Positions 1 to 7,766 of a stretch of DNA of 28,010 bases are shown here, in pieces. Within the stretch, counting starts at the first letter, position 1. Each line of letters opens with the position of its first letter. Source of the stretch: a virus. The stretch covers positions 1 through 28,010 of IMG/VR virus record IMGVR_UViG_3300045999_000585; one strand, given 5' to 3'. Position numbers and translations under genes: made by a program. The notes below the pieces were generated by a model that had not been told where the DNA came from, ran no database searches, and saw only the letters and a program-made list of their open reading frames with translations.

Positions 1-1218
1 TTGTCTCGTCATGTCAACATCTACAACACAGATCAGACAATGATGGAACGCGCCAACAACACCATCTGGCGTCCCCAACCCTATATCGCTCAGTCAATCA
101 ACAGCACGCCTGGTCAGAGCATCGCTGGCCAATACCAAGGCATGACACAGTTGGCCGTTCCAGCTAGCTTGAACTACAGCCAGACTGTGCCTTGGGAAAT
201 GACTGCCCTCGAATTGCGCGATGCGTTGCAAGAAGGCCGTCTGGGTGAGAGCGCCAAGCAAAAGCTGGCCTCTGACATCAACGTGGCCATCATGAGCTCT
301 GCCGCAAACCTCGGCTCTTTGGTTGTGCCTATCGGTGGCGCTGCTGGTGACTATGACGATGTCTCTTTGTGCGACACCATCATGAACGAGCAAGGCGTGC
401 CTGACTACGATCGTTTCATGGCTTTGTCTAGCCGTGACTACAACGGTCTGGCCGGTAACTTGTCTCAAGCCAGCCGTTCGTTCGGCAATGCCAAGTCTGA
501 CAAGGCATACGAGCGCAACTACGTTGGTATGGTCGCAGGCTTTGACACATACAAGATGGACTACGCAAACCGCTTGGCAGCTGCTGCTGGCACTAGCAAG
601 ACCATCGACACAAACGGCTCTAACACACAAGCGAACTACGCTCCTCAAGCCACTTCCACAGCTGTGGGCGGCCAGATCAACGTGGACAACCGCTTCCAGA
701 CCGTTACAGTGAACAGCACCACCGGCATTGCTGCTGGCGATGCATTCAAGATCGCTGAAGTCTACGCTGTGCACCACATCACTAAGCAAAGCACTGGTCA
801 GTTGAAGACTTTCCGTGTTGTGTCTGTTGACTCCGGCACTACCATGACCATCACGCCTCCAATCATCGGTGCTCAAACCATCGGTGGCACAGGTCCAACA
901 GACGCTCAGTTGCAGTACAAGAACGTGGAAGTTGCCATCGCAGCCGATGCAGCCGCCATCACCTTCTTGAACGCCAACGCAGCTTCTGTGAACGTGTTCT
1001 GGCAGCGTGACTCCTTGGAAATCTTGCCTGGCCGTTACGCAGTGCCCTCTGACGCTGGTGTCGCAGTGATGCGTGCCAGCACAGACCAAGGCATTGAGTT
1101 GGTCTTGCAAAAGTGGTACGACATCAACAGCATGACGATCAAGTATCGTATGGACACGCTGTTCGGTGTGGTTAACAAGAACCCCGAGATGTCTGGCATC
1201 TTGTTGTTCAACCAGTAA
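1..1218 (+). CDS. P22-like major capsid (coat) protein, 5' end cut
   Basis: This is the major head shell protein of a P22-type capsid. It matches my memory of P22 gp5 along its length: NTIW near residue 20, the segment VDNRFQTVT followed by TTGI in the middle, and NVFW in the C-terminal third. P22 gp5 is about 430 residues and carries about 40 residues before its NTIW motif, while only about 20 precede it here. The TTG at base 1 is therefore probably an internal codon and roughly 25-30 N-terminal residues lie outside the window. A strong terminator follows directly. The next structural genes are in P22 order, which supports the call. Confidence 0.9.
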   Translation: MSRHVNIYNTDQTMMERANNTIWRPQPYIAQSINSTPGQSIAGQYQGMTQLAVPASLNYSQTVPWEMTALELRDALQEGRLGESAKQKLASDINVAIMSSAANLGSLVVPIGGAAGDYDDVSLCDTIMNEQGVPDYDRFMALSSRDYNGLAGNLSQASRSFGNAKSDKAYERNYVGMVAGFDTYKMDYANRLAAAAGTSKTIDTNGSNTQANYAPQATSTAVGGQINVDNRFQTVTVNSTTGIAAGDAFKIAEVYAVHHITKQSTGQLKTFRVVSVDSGTTMTITPPIIGAQTIGGTGPTDAQLQYKNVEVAIAADAAAITFLNANAASVNVFWQRDSLEILPGRYAVPSDAGVAVMRASTDQGIELVLQKWYDINSMTIKYRMDTLFGVVNKNPEMSGILLFNQ

Positions 1219-1233
1219 TCTGGCCAAAAAACT

Positions 1234-1255
1234 GGGGGGCTTCGGCCCCCCTTTT
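1234..1255 (+). terminator. Rho-independent terminator after the coat gene
   Basis: A 7-bp GC-only stem (GGGGGGC and GCCCCCC) closes a TTCG tetraloop and is followed by TTTT; an A-rich stretch precedes it. It begins 15 bases after the coat stop codon. It probably ends most coat transcripts and so lowers expression of the downstream minor virion genes. Confidence 0.9.
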
Positions 1256-1271
1256 CCAATAGGAGATCACC

Positions 1272-1442
1272 ATGCCATTGACCAAAGGTTATTCAAGCAA
1301 ATCCATCGGCAAGAACATCAAGGCCGAGAAAAAAGCAGGCAAGCCAATGAAGCAGGCTGTGGCCATCGCATTGAATGTGGCGACCAAAGCAGCCAAGGCC
1401 GCAGGCAAGCCAAGCAAAGCGCCAAAGAAGGCCATGAAATGA
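1272..1442 (+). CDS. Small lysine-rich phage protein (56 aa)
   Basis: The ATG at 1272 follows an AGGAG site by 7 bases. The product starts MPLTKGYSSKSIGKNIKAE and carries the segment KPMKQAVAIALN, after which it is almost all Ala and Lys. Small proteins with this start and a KQAVAIAL core are common in marine and freshwater phages in my memory, but I know of no demonstrated function. The high positive charge would suit nucleic-acid contact inside the virion or cell; this is inference. Its stop overlaps the start of the next gene (ATG at 1439), so the two are probably co-translated. Confidence 0.75.
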   Translation: MPLTKGYSSKSIGKNIKAEKKAGKPMKQAVAIALNVATKAAKAAGKPSKAPKKAMK

Positions 1443-1615
1443 AGTCCGGCTTATATGCCAACATTCACGCCAAGCGTGAGCGCATTGCAGACCAGAAGGC
1501 CGCAGGCAAAACGCCTGAGCGCATGCGCAAGCCAGGCACAAAGGGCGCACCTACAGCCGCAGCTTTCAAAGCCGCAGCAAAAACAGCAAAGCCCATGAAA
1601 AGAAAGGCCAAATGA
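1439..1615 (+). CDS. Small basic phage protein (58 aa)
   Basis: The gene overlaps the stop of the preceding small gene by 4 bases and its own TGA overlaps the next ATG at 1612. The product starts MKSGLYANIHAKRERIA and then has MRKPGTKGAPTAAAFKAAAK, a pattern I recall from many marine phage small proteins encoded near head genes. It is short, strongly basic and has no cysteine or membrane segment. The function is unknown. Together with the gene before it this gives two neighbouring Lys-rich proteins just after the coat gene. Confidence 0.8.
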   Translation: MKSGLYANIHAKRERIADQKAAGKTPERMRKPGTKGAPTAAAFKAAAKTAKPMKRKAK

Positions 1616-1908
1616 TGGAGACCATCATTCTCACGCCAAGGTACGCAAAGAATAAAAAGCCTGTAAAGGTGCGCAAGCCATCCAAGCCCATCGACGGCAT
1701 CAACCATAGATTGATACGCGAGCAGGCCGAGGCAGCAGTCAAGGCCGCAGAAGCTCAGGCCATCGTGCCAGAGGACGATGCATTGCCAACCCGAGATGAA
1801 CTTGAGGCAAAGGCCACCGAATTAGGAATTCGCTTTGATGGTCGCACAAAAGACAAAAAACTGGGACAATTGATCCAAGACAGATTGTCTGAGAACACAG
1901 GAGAATGA
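1612..1908 (+). CDS. Hypothetical protein with SAP/HeH-like C-terminus (98 aa)
   Basis: The first 45 residues are basic. The C-terminal part, about residues 60-95, reads LPTRDELEAKATELGIRFDGR and then DKKLGQLIQDRL. This has the helix-extended-loop-helix look of SAP or HeH/LEM-type small domains, which in several phage proteins bind nucleic acid or sit in head-completion proteins. That assignment is by pattern only. The start ATG overlaps the upstream TGA (ATGA), and the gp4-like gene starts 1 base after its stop, so it belongs to the head-completion cluster. Confidence 0.7.
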   Translation: MMETIILTPRYAKNKKPVKVRKPSKPIDGINHRLIREQAEAAVKAAEAQAIVPEDDALPTRDELEAKATELGIRFDGRTKDKKLGQLIQDRLSENTGE

Positions 1909-1909
1909 C

Positions 1910-2392
1910 ATGGGATGGACAAAACGCCAATTCGTCGCACAGGCCTTCGAGGAAATTGGCCTAGCATCCTACGTCTTTGATCTGAGCCCAGAGCAGTTGC
2001 AGTCTGCCCTGCGCAGGCTGGACACCATGATCGCAGCATGGAACGCACTCGGCATTCGCTTGGGATACCCACTTCCATCAAGCCCCCAAGACAGCGATCT
2101 TGACGAAGAGACCAACGTGCCAGACAGCTCAAACGAGGCGATCTACACCAATCTGGCCATTAAATTGGCACCCAGCTATGGCAAGCAGGTCATGCCAGAC
2201 ACCAAGGCCACGGCCAAGGAGTCCTACAACACCCTGCTGTCGCGTGCGGCCATGCCAATGGAGCAACAACTCCCAAGCACCATGCCAGCAGGCGCAGGCA
2301 ACAAGCCTTGGCGCGTATACGACAATCCTTTCATCCGTCCACCTGTCGATCCAGTCTTGGCCGGTCAAGATGGCCCACTCGAATTCAACTGA
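1910..2392 (+). CDS. P22 gp4-like head-tail connector (tail accessory) protein
   Basis: The product is 160 residues, close to P22 gp4 (166). It starts MGWTKRQFVAQAFEEIGL, followed by a helix with LQSALRRLDTMIAAWNALGI and the central NEAIYTNLAIKLAP and GKQVMPDT, all typical of the P22 tail accessory factor family. Members form the ring that docks under the portal, close the packaged head and receive gp10. An AGGAG site lies 6 bases before the ATG. Its place between coat and gp10-like genes matches P22. Confidence 0.88.
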   Translation: MGWTKRQFVAQAFEEIGLASYVFDLSPEQLQSALRRLDTMIAAWNALGIRLGYPLPSSPQDSDLDEETNVPDSSNEAIYTNLAIKLAPSYGKQVMPDTKATAKESYNTLLSRAAMPMEQQLPSTMPAGAGNKPWRVYDNPFIRPPVDPVLAGQDGPLEFN

Positions 2393-2404
2393 GGAAACAC
2401 AATC

Positions 2405-2860
2405 ATGCCAACCATCAATCAACTATCAGGCATCAGCCAAGTCTCTGGCGGTGATCTGCTTCCGGTTTATGTCTCCAACAATGGCGATGCTCGCAAGGTT
2501 TCGATCACGCAACTGCTGCAATATTTTGAGCAGACCTTTGCAGCACCAACCGTGGCCACCAACCTGTACACACCAGGCACTGGCTTCAACATCACCGTTC
2601 CAACGCCTACCAGCGAACAGCAATGGATGGTCATTCAGCCTGCTGGCACTTTGGCCGCAGGCACAGTCACACTGCCATTGAACACTGGCGTGCCTGATGG
2701 CACTCAAGTGCTGGTGACAACCACACAGATCATCACTAGCTTTACGCTTGCAGCCAATGGCGCGGCCAATACCTTTGGTGCGCCAACAACATTGGCAGCC
2801 AATGCGTTCTTTACCATGCGCTTCTACCAAGCCACAAATTCGTGGTATCGCGTTGCTTAA
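2405..2860 (+). CDS. Phage structural protein with fibre-type N-terminus (151 aa)
   Basis: The N-terminal 45 residues contain LLPVYVSNNGDARKVSITQL, a motif seen at the start of many phage tail-fibre or head-decoration proteins. The rest is rich in Thr, Val, Ala and Gly with regular beta-strand spacing, ending in FTMRFYQATNSWYRV. No enzyme motif is visible. It lies between the gp4-like and gp10-like genes, which suggests a small virion surface protein, but the role is not shown. The fibre gene at 13188 has a similar N-terminus. Confidence 0.75.
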   Translation: MPTINQLSGISQVSGGDLLPVYVSNNGDARKVSITQLLQYFEQTFAAPTVATNLYTPGTGFNITVPTPTSEQQWMVIQPAGTLAAGTVTLPLNTGVPDGTQVLVTTTQIITSFTLAANGAANTFGAPTTLAANAFFTMRFYQATNSWYRVA

Positions 2861-2876
2861 TTTTTAGGAGAACACC

Positions 2877-3170
2877 ATGTCAGTCGTCAATCAATTCAGC
2901 CCACGCCTTGGCTCAAACCAAGTTGTCACGCCAGCGGCTTCATCTGCCGCAATCACCATCAACCAACAGGACAAAGCCGTCCGATTGGTCAACAGTGGTG
3001 CAAATATCTGCTATGTGCGCATTGGTGATGGCGCTGCAACTACAGCAGACATCCCTGTTCGCGCAAACAGCGAAATCATCATTCGCAAGTCAACAGAAGA
3101 CACTGCTCTGTCGCACATCTCAGCTTCTGGCACCACCTTGAATGTGGCCACAGGAGAAGGCGGCATCTAA
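2877..3170 (+). CDS. Small beta-rich virion protein (97 aa)
   Basis: A TAGGAG site precedes the ATG. The product is a compact all-beta looking protein with segments AVRLVNSGANICYVRIGDG and NSEIIIRKSTEDTALSHI. Proteins of this size and pattern are common between head and tail genes of short-tailed phages and may be decoration or collar proteins; I cannot assign a named family. Its stop overlaps the next start as TAATG. Confidence 0.7.
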   Translation: MSVVNQFSPRLGSNQVVTPAASSAAITINQQDKAVRLVNSGANICYVRIGDGAATTADIPVRANSEIIIRKSTEDTALSHISASGTTLNVATGEGGI

Positions 3171-3454
3171 TGGCCACCAAGGACTCAAGACTTGCTCGCG
3201 TTGGCGTGGAAGGCTACAACAAGCCCAAGCGCACGCCATCACATCCGACCAAAAGCCACGTTGTAGTGGCCAAGGCAGGTGACCAAGTGAAGACGATTCG
3301 CTTCGGTCAGCAGGGCGTGTCTGGGTCTCCAAAGAAGGAAGGCGAGTCTAAGGCAGACAAGACTCGTCGAGAATCATTCAAGGCCAGACACGCTGAGAAT
3401 ATTGCCAAAGGCAAAATGAGCGCAGCGTATTGGGCCAACAAGGTCAAGTGGTAA
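3170..3454 (+). CDS. Conserved basic phage protein (94 aa)
   Basis: The product carries the segments GVEGYNKPKRTPSHPTKSH, KTIRFGQQGVSG and, at the C-terminus, ARHAENIAKGKMSAAYWANK. I recall this exact layout (RTP.HP.KSH, IRFGQQGV, SAAYWA.KVKW) in a family widespread in marine and freshwater phages. The function is unknown. It is rich in Lys and Arg with no membrane segment. The start codon overlaps the preceding stop and the gp10-like gene begins 3 bases after its TAA, so it is co-expressed with virion genes. Confidence 0.85.
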   Translation: MATKDSRLARVGVEGYNKPKRTPSHPTKSHVVVAKAGDQVKTIRFGQQGVSGSPKKEGESKADKTRRESFKARHAENIAKGKMSAAYWANKVKW

Positions 3455-3457
3455 GCC

Positions 3458-4975
3458 ATGCAAATCCCAATCCTAAACGGCATCTACGCTGACAACACGC
3501 CAGAACTTCGCACCAGCTATCCTGTCAACATGATGCCGGTGCCAAAGAAGTCTGGCATCAGCAATGGATTCCTGCGTCCAGGCGATGGCATCGTGGCCAA
3601 TGGCACAGGACCAGGCACAGACCGTGGCGGCATTAACTGGAATGGAGTCTGCTATCGAGTCATGGGAACCAAACTGGTTTCGGTGGCCAGCAATGGCGCT
3701 GTGACGGTGCTAGGTGATGTCGGTGGACCAGCCACTGATCTTGTGACTCTCGACTACAGTTTCGACTTGCTTGGCATTGCATCAGGTGGCCGATTGTATT
3801 TTTGGGACCCAGTTGCATCAACACTAACGCAGAACACCGACCCAGACCTTGGTGTGGTGCTTGACTTCTGCTGGGTCGATGGCTACTTCATGACCACAGA
3901 CGGTGCAAACTTGGTCGTGACCGAGCTGTCCAATCCACTGGCTGTTAATCCATTAAAGTACGGCAGCTCAGAAGTTGACCCAGACCCTGTGGTTGCGCTT
4001 ATTAAGCTGCGCAACGAGGTCTATGCACTCAACAGCAACACCATTGAGGTGTTCGACAACGTGGGTGGTGAGCTTTTTCCATTCGCACGCATCGATGGAG
4101 CACAAGTCCAAAAGGGCGTATTGGGAACACATGCATGCTGCATCTTTATTGATCGCATTGCTTTCTTGGGTGGTGGCCGCAATGAAGCGCCATCCATTTA
4201 CATTGCAGCAGCGGCAACAACCCAGAAACTCAGCACGCAAGAGATTGACAATCTGCTCCTGCAATATACAGAAGCACAGCTGGTGCGCGTCCAACTAGAA
4301 GCACGCAACGACAAGAACCATCTGCACCTTTATGTACACCTACCAGACCGCACCATCGTCTATGACGCATCAGCATCAGAGGCATTGGGTGAGCCTGTCT
4401 GGTTTACGCTGGCAAGCACAACAGTTGGCTTTGCGCAATATCGCGCTCGCAACATGGTCTGGATTTATGACAAGTGGTTGGTTGGCGATCCACAATCAAG
4501 CGACATTGGATACTTTGTGCAAGACACTGGCCACCACTGGGGTCAACAAGTACGCTGGGAATTTGGAACGCTCATCGCCTACAACGAGGGCAATGGCGCG
4601 ATCTTTAACGAGTTGGAACTGGTTGCGCTAACTGGAAGCGTTGCACTAAGCACACCAGTTTTCAATGGCCTACTGAAAGAAGATGGGTTTTTTTTACTGC
4701 AAGAAAACAATGGATACATCCTGCTAGAACTTGATGCTCTAAATTCATTAACACCAACAAATCCACAGATCAGCACCAGCTATTCGTTGGATGGAAAATC
4801 ATGGAGTCAGGAAAAATTTATTTCAGTTGGAAGCATAGGAAATACATCCAAACGATTGGCATGGTTTCAACAGGGTCACATGCGCAACTGGCGCATCCAA
4901 AGATTCCGTGGAGACAGTAATGCCCATATTTCATTTGTTCGTCTTGAAGCCCAGATCGAGGCATTGGCATTCTGA
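3458..4975 (+). CDS. P22 gp10-like packaged-DNA stabilisation (tail hub) protein
   Basis: The 505-residue product starts MQIPILNGIYADNTPELRTS and has the early segment YPVNMMPVPKKSG, the signature start of the P22 gp10 family. P22 gp10 has 472 residues and forms the hexameric hub between the gp4 ring and the tail needle and also the tailspike platform. The body shows repeated beta-propeller-like strands. The C-terminal part, about residues 395-500, is beta-rich and ends in RNWRIQRFRGDSNAHISFV, as expected for this family. Its TGA overlaps the start of the fibre gene at 4975. Confidence 0.92.
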   Translation: MQIPILNGIYADNTPELRTSYPVNMMPVPKKSGISNGFLRPGDGIVANGTGPGTDRGGINWNGVCYRVMGTKLVSVASNGAVTVLGDVGGPATDLVTLDYSFDLLGIASGGRLYFWDPVASTLTQNTDPDLGVVLDFCWVDGYFMTTDGANLVVTELSNPLAVNPLKYGSSEVDPDPVVALIKLRNEVYALNSNTIEVFDNVGGELFPFARIDGAQVQKGVLGTHACCIFIDRIAFLGGGRNEAPSIYIAAAATTQKLSTQEIDNLLLQYTEAQLVRVQLEARNDKNHLHLYVHLPDRTIVYDASASEALGEPVWFTLASTTVGFAQYRARNMVWIYDKWLVGDPQSSDIGYFVQDTGHHWGQQVRWEFGTLIAYNEGNGAIFNELELVALTGSVALSTPVFNGLLKEDGFFLLQENNGYILLELDALNSLTPTNPQISTSYSLDGKSWSQEKFISVGSIGNTSKRLAWFQQGHMRNWRIQRFRGDSNAHISFVRLEAQIEALAF

Positions 4976-6933
4976 TGGCAACCTCACCAATATCCAGAAG
5001 ACTAAACTTGACGCGAGATCAGCTTGCGCAGTTTTTAACTGACCAGCAACAGATCAGACAGTTTGAACTGTTGTTTTCTGCCGTGGATGAACTTCAGGTC
5101 ATCATTGGAACAGACTTCGAGTATCAGGCAGACACGGCAGCGGCCACAGCAAACGAGGCATTGGCTCAACTAAGCGCATTGGCACAGGACACAGCAGTCG
5201 ATGACGCTGTGCTCAATGCCAAGGTGCAACAAGCCTTGGATGCTGTCGCTCAATTAGCTCGAACGCTTGAACTGATTGCAACTGCGCCAGCCATCGAAAA
5301 CAATAACTCGGTGGTGACTGACTATATCGACTTCAACACCACCACACCATCACCAGCCGTGAAAGTTGGCCGGATGCATTGGAATGGTGGTTACACGCTC
5401 AATCTTGAAATGACACCAAACGTCAATCAAGCCATTGGCGAGTCGCAGTATTACTACATCAAGGCCTCGGCAGCAATTGCCAAAGGCCAGCTGGTGATGT
5501 TCGATGGCTCGGTTGGTGCGTCTGGAGTGCTCAAGGGCAAGCCATCGACTGGCGTGACAAATGGACAGCTCATCATGGGCGTGGCCGCAGAAGCCATTGC
5601 AAACAATAATTTTGGCCTTGTCTCTAGCTTTGGACTGGTGCGAGGATTTAACACCACCGGCACACCTTACGGTGAAGTCTGGGCAGATGGTGACATTCTG
5701 TACTACAACCCATCATTTGCTGGTGGCCTGACAAAGAATTTGCCCCAAGCACCAACGCCTCACATTGTTGTTGCTGCGGTGGTTAATGCGGCCACAGCAG
5801 GGTCTGGCTCTGTTTTTGTCAGAGTTCAGGCCGAGCCATTGGTCAGTCAACTGTCTGATGTTTACGCGCCAACGCCTGCAAATAATGATGTGCTGATTTA
5901 TGACTCAGTTCAACAACGCTGGGAAAACGCTCCTATAAGCACCGCTGGCGCTGTCACATCAGTCACAGGAACATCGCCTGTCGTGTCGTCTGGTGGCTCT
6001 ACTCCAGCGATTAGTTTGGCTTCTGGATACGGTGACACTCAGAATCCCTACGCTGCCAAAACAGCCAACTATGTGCTGGCCGCGCCTAATGGCTCATCTG
6101 GTGCACCTACATTTAGGGCTTTGGTGGCCGCTGATATCCCTGCGCTTCCTTATGGGACTGGTACAGTTACTAGCGTCTCTGTCGTGTCGGCCAACGGCTT
6201 TGCTGGCACTGTTGCCACGGCCACGACAACGCCAGCAATCACGCTGACCACCACAATCACTGGTTTGCTCAAAGGCAATGGAACAGCAATTTCTGCTGCC
6301 ACATCGGGCACAGACTATGCGCCAGCCACAAGCGGAACATCAATTTTGTATGGCAACGGTGCTGGTGGGTTTAGCAACGTTACGATTGGTTCTGGTGTTA
6401 GTTTTGCTGCCGGTACGCTGTCGGCCACAGGCTCTGGCGGTACGGTTACATCCGTGGCCGCACTAACGCTTGGAACAACAGGAACGGACCTTTCTTCGAC
6501 TGTTGCCAATGGCACAACAACGCCAGTCATCACATTGAATGTGCCAACGGCCTCGGCAACAAATCGTGGCGCTTTAAGTTCGACTGACTGGTCTACATTC
6601 AACAGCAAGCAATCTGTCTCTGCACCAGTTACAAAAACTGCTGACTTCACAGTTGCAGCCACTGAGCTGTGGCTGATCAACAATAAGTCAGGCTCGACTT
6701 GCACAGTGACCTTGCCAACGCCATCAACCAACACAGGGCGCGTTTTGTACTTCCAAAACTACCAAGTTCAAACACTGGTATCAGCGTCATCAAATGTCGT
6801 TCCAATGGCTGGCGGTGCTGCTGGAACATCGATTCTCTTGGCAAGTTCAGGCGACTCTGCGACACTTGTGTCTGATGGCACAAACTGGCTGATGACACAA
6901 TACATCCCGAACAATATCCTACTTTTGGAGTAA
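4975..6933 (+). CDS. Long fibre-like protein in the tail-needle (gp26) position
   Basis: The 652-residue product is in the slot where P22 encodes its tail needle. Residues 1-40 are helical (RLNLTRDQLAQFLTDQQQ), residues about 55-120 are Ala/Gln-rich heptad-like helix, and about 130-300 form a beta-rich domain with GQLVMFDGSVG. From about residue 325 to 600 there are at least three repeats that begin with VTSV and end near TPAISL or TPVITL, separated by Ser/Thr/Gly-rich strands. Such repeats are usual in trimeric phage fibres. The C-terminus resembles many fibre tips. Whether it serves as needle, fibre or both is inference from position. Confidence 0.75.
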   Translation: MATSPISRRLNLTRDQLAQFLTDQQQIRQFELLFSAVDELQVIIGTDFEYQADTAAATANEALAQLSALAQDTAVDDAVLNAKVQQALDAVAQLARTLELIATAPAIENNNSVVTDYIDFNTTTPSPAVKVGRMHWNGGYTLNLEMTPNVNQAIGESQYYYIKASAAIAKGQLVMFDGSVGASGVLKGKPSTGVTNGQLIMGVAAEAIANNNFGLVSSFGLVRGFNTTGTPYGEVWADGDILYYNPSFAGGLTKNLPQAPTPHIVVAAVVNAATAGSGSVFVRVQAEPLVSQLSDVYAPTPANNDVLIYDSVQQRWENAPISTAGAVTSVTGTSPVVSSGGSTPAISLASGYGDTQNPYAAKTANYVLAAPNGSSGAPTFRALVAADIPALPYGTGTVTSVSVVSANGFAGTVATATTTPAITLTTTITGLLKGNGTAISAATSGTDYAPATSGTSILYGNGAGGFSNVTIGSGVSFAAGTLSATGSGGTVTSVAALTLGTTGTDLSSTVANGTTTPVITLNVPTASATNRGALSSTDWSTFNSKQSVSAPVTKTADFTVAATELWLINNKSGSTCTVTLPTPSTNTGRVLYFQNYQVQTLVSASSNVVPMAGGAAGTSILLASSGDSATLVSDGTNWLMTQYIPNNILLLE

Positions 6934-6936
6934 CCC

Positions 6937-7272
6937 ATGACCGTATCAATTAAGGTGCTGATCCCACCAAAACAGGCCGAATCAACTCAGACAACGCAGT
7001 ACACAGCGACAAACTGCAAGGCGATCATTGACAAGTTCACGATCACCAATACCAGCGCAGGCAATGTGACTATCAGCGTCAACTTGGTGACAAGTGGTGG
7101 GTCTGCTGGCGCATCAAACCTGATCATGGACACACGTGCCATTGCACCCGATGAGACCTACACCAGCCCTGAGCTGGTTGGTCAAGCATTGGAGTCTGGT
7201 AGCTTCATCAGCACCATTGCCAGCGCAGCCACATCACTGACAATCCGCGCATCTGGCCGCGAAATCACTTAA
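6937..7272 (+). CDS. Small conserved structural protein (111 aa)
   Basis: The product reads MTVSIKVLIPPKQAESTQTT at the start, then CKAIIDKFTITNTSAGNVTI and, at the end, FISTIASAATSLTIRASGRE. This beta-sandwich-like pattern is common in small phage proteins found beside fibre genes; I know no proven function. The gene begins 3 bases after the fibre stop and is followed by an AAGGAG site for the next gene, so it belongs to the same transcription unit. Confidence 0.75.
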   Translation: MTVSIKVLIPPKQAESTQTTQYTATNCKAIIDKFTITNTSAGNVTISVNLVTSGGSAGASNLIMDTRAIAPDETYTSPELVGQALESGSFISTIASAATSLTIRASGREIT

Positions 7273-7286
7273 TCAAGGAGAACAGC

Positions 7287-7688
7287 ATGGACAAATTTAT
7301 GATGATGCCAAAGGGTTTCATGGGTCTGCCGATGGAGGAAGAATTCATCACTACAGCAGAAAACAAGAAGAACACCCAGATCGCCATTGATGACTGGATG
7401 CTTGGCCCTGAGAACCCCAGCAACGAGCCAACGGCCAACAAGACCTACTGGATTGCTGTTGGCAAAGCCATGCAAGTGGACGAAAAAGAAGCTCGTCGTC
7501 GTCGATGCTCCAACTGCGAGTACTACGACAACAGCACCATGACACAGGCTAAGATGGAACGCATCCCTCGCAATGAGTGGGACACCGATGCTGGTTTCCG
7601 TGGTTACTGCACCAAATTTGAGTTCATCTGCCACGACCTGCGCGTCTGCCAGGCATGGGAAGAGCGTGAATTTGAAATGGAAGATTGA
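7287..7688 (+). CDS. Cysteine-rich phage protein (133 aa)
   Basis: An AAGGAG site lies before the ATG. The N-terminal 60 residues are Met-rich and without Cys. The C-terminal half has a pattern that suggests a metal or iron-sulphur site: RRCSNCEYYD (residues about 73-82), then GYCTKFEFICHDLRVCQAW near residues 109-127. That gives five cysteines with CxxC first and three spaced singly. I recall similar small proteins in other phages without a function. It sits among structural genes, so a virion or assembly role is possible. Confidence 0.75.
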   Translation: MDKFMMMPKGFMGLPMEEEFITTAENKKNTQIAIDDWMLGPENPSNEPTANKTYWIAVGKAMQVDEKEARRRRCSNCEYYDNSTMTQAKMERIPRNEWDTDAGFRGYCTKFEFICHDLRVCQAWEEREFEMED

Positions 7689-7766
7689 CCAAATGTCAAA
7701 ATGTGGGAAAATAGAGCCGCTGAGTCTATCGGGCCACCAGCAGCTCACCCTTAACAGGAGTTGCAC
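7689..7766 (+). promoter_or_regulatory. Untranslated leader with hairpin before the gp14-slot gene
   Basis: This 78-base gap is long for this gene-dense region. It holds a hairpin with arms at 7714-7722 (GAGCCGCTG) and 7738-7746 (CAGCAGCTC), 8 of 9 positions paired, around a 15-base loop that contains TATCGGGCC. An AGGAG site follows at 7756-7760, 6 bases before ATG 7767. No T run follows the hairpin, so it is not a simple terminator. A 25-codon open frame (7693-7770) also crosses it. Role unknown; a leader RNA structure is possible. Confidence 0.45.

Noticed and set aside
94-1227. A 377-codon open frame antisense to the coat gene
   Set aside because: The coat protein matches P22 gp5 along its length. 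The antisense product is rich in V, H and C with no motif and no ribosome site. It shows that codon bias alone can keep long shadow frames open here, which is a caution for the overlapping frame at 22067.
1166-1438. Upstream extension of the 58-aa gene to 1166
   Set aside because: It runs through the end of the coat gene and through the terminator; ATG 1439 overlaps the previous stop as is usual here.
4686-4696. T-rich run with a T TTT TTA slippery heptamer in the gp10-like gene
   Set aside because: A -1 shift would reach a stop after about a dozen codons, and the zero frame is intact and full length.
7761-7766. TTG at 7761 as start of the gp14-slot gene
   Set aside because: It directly touches the AGGAG site; ATG 7767 has normal spacing.
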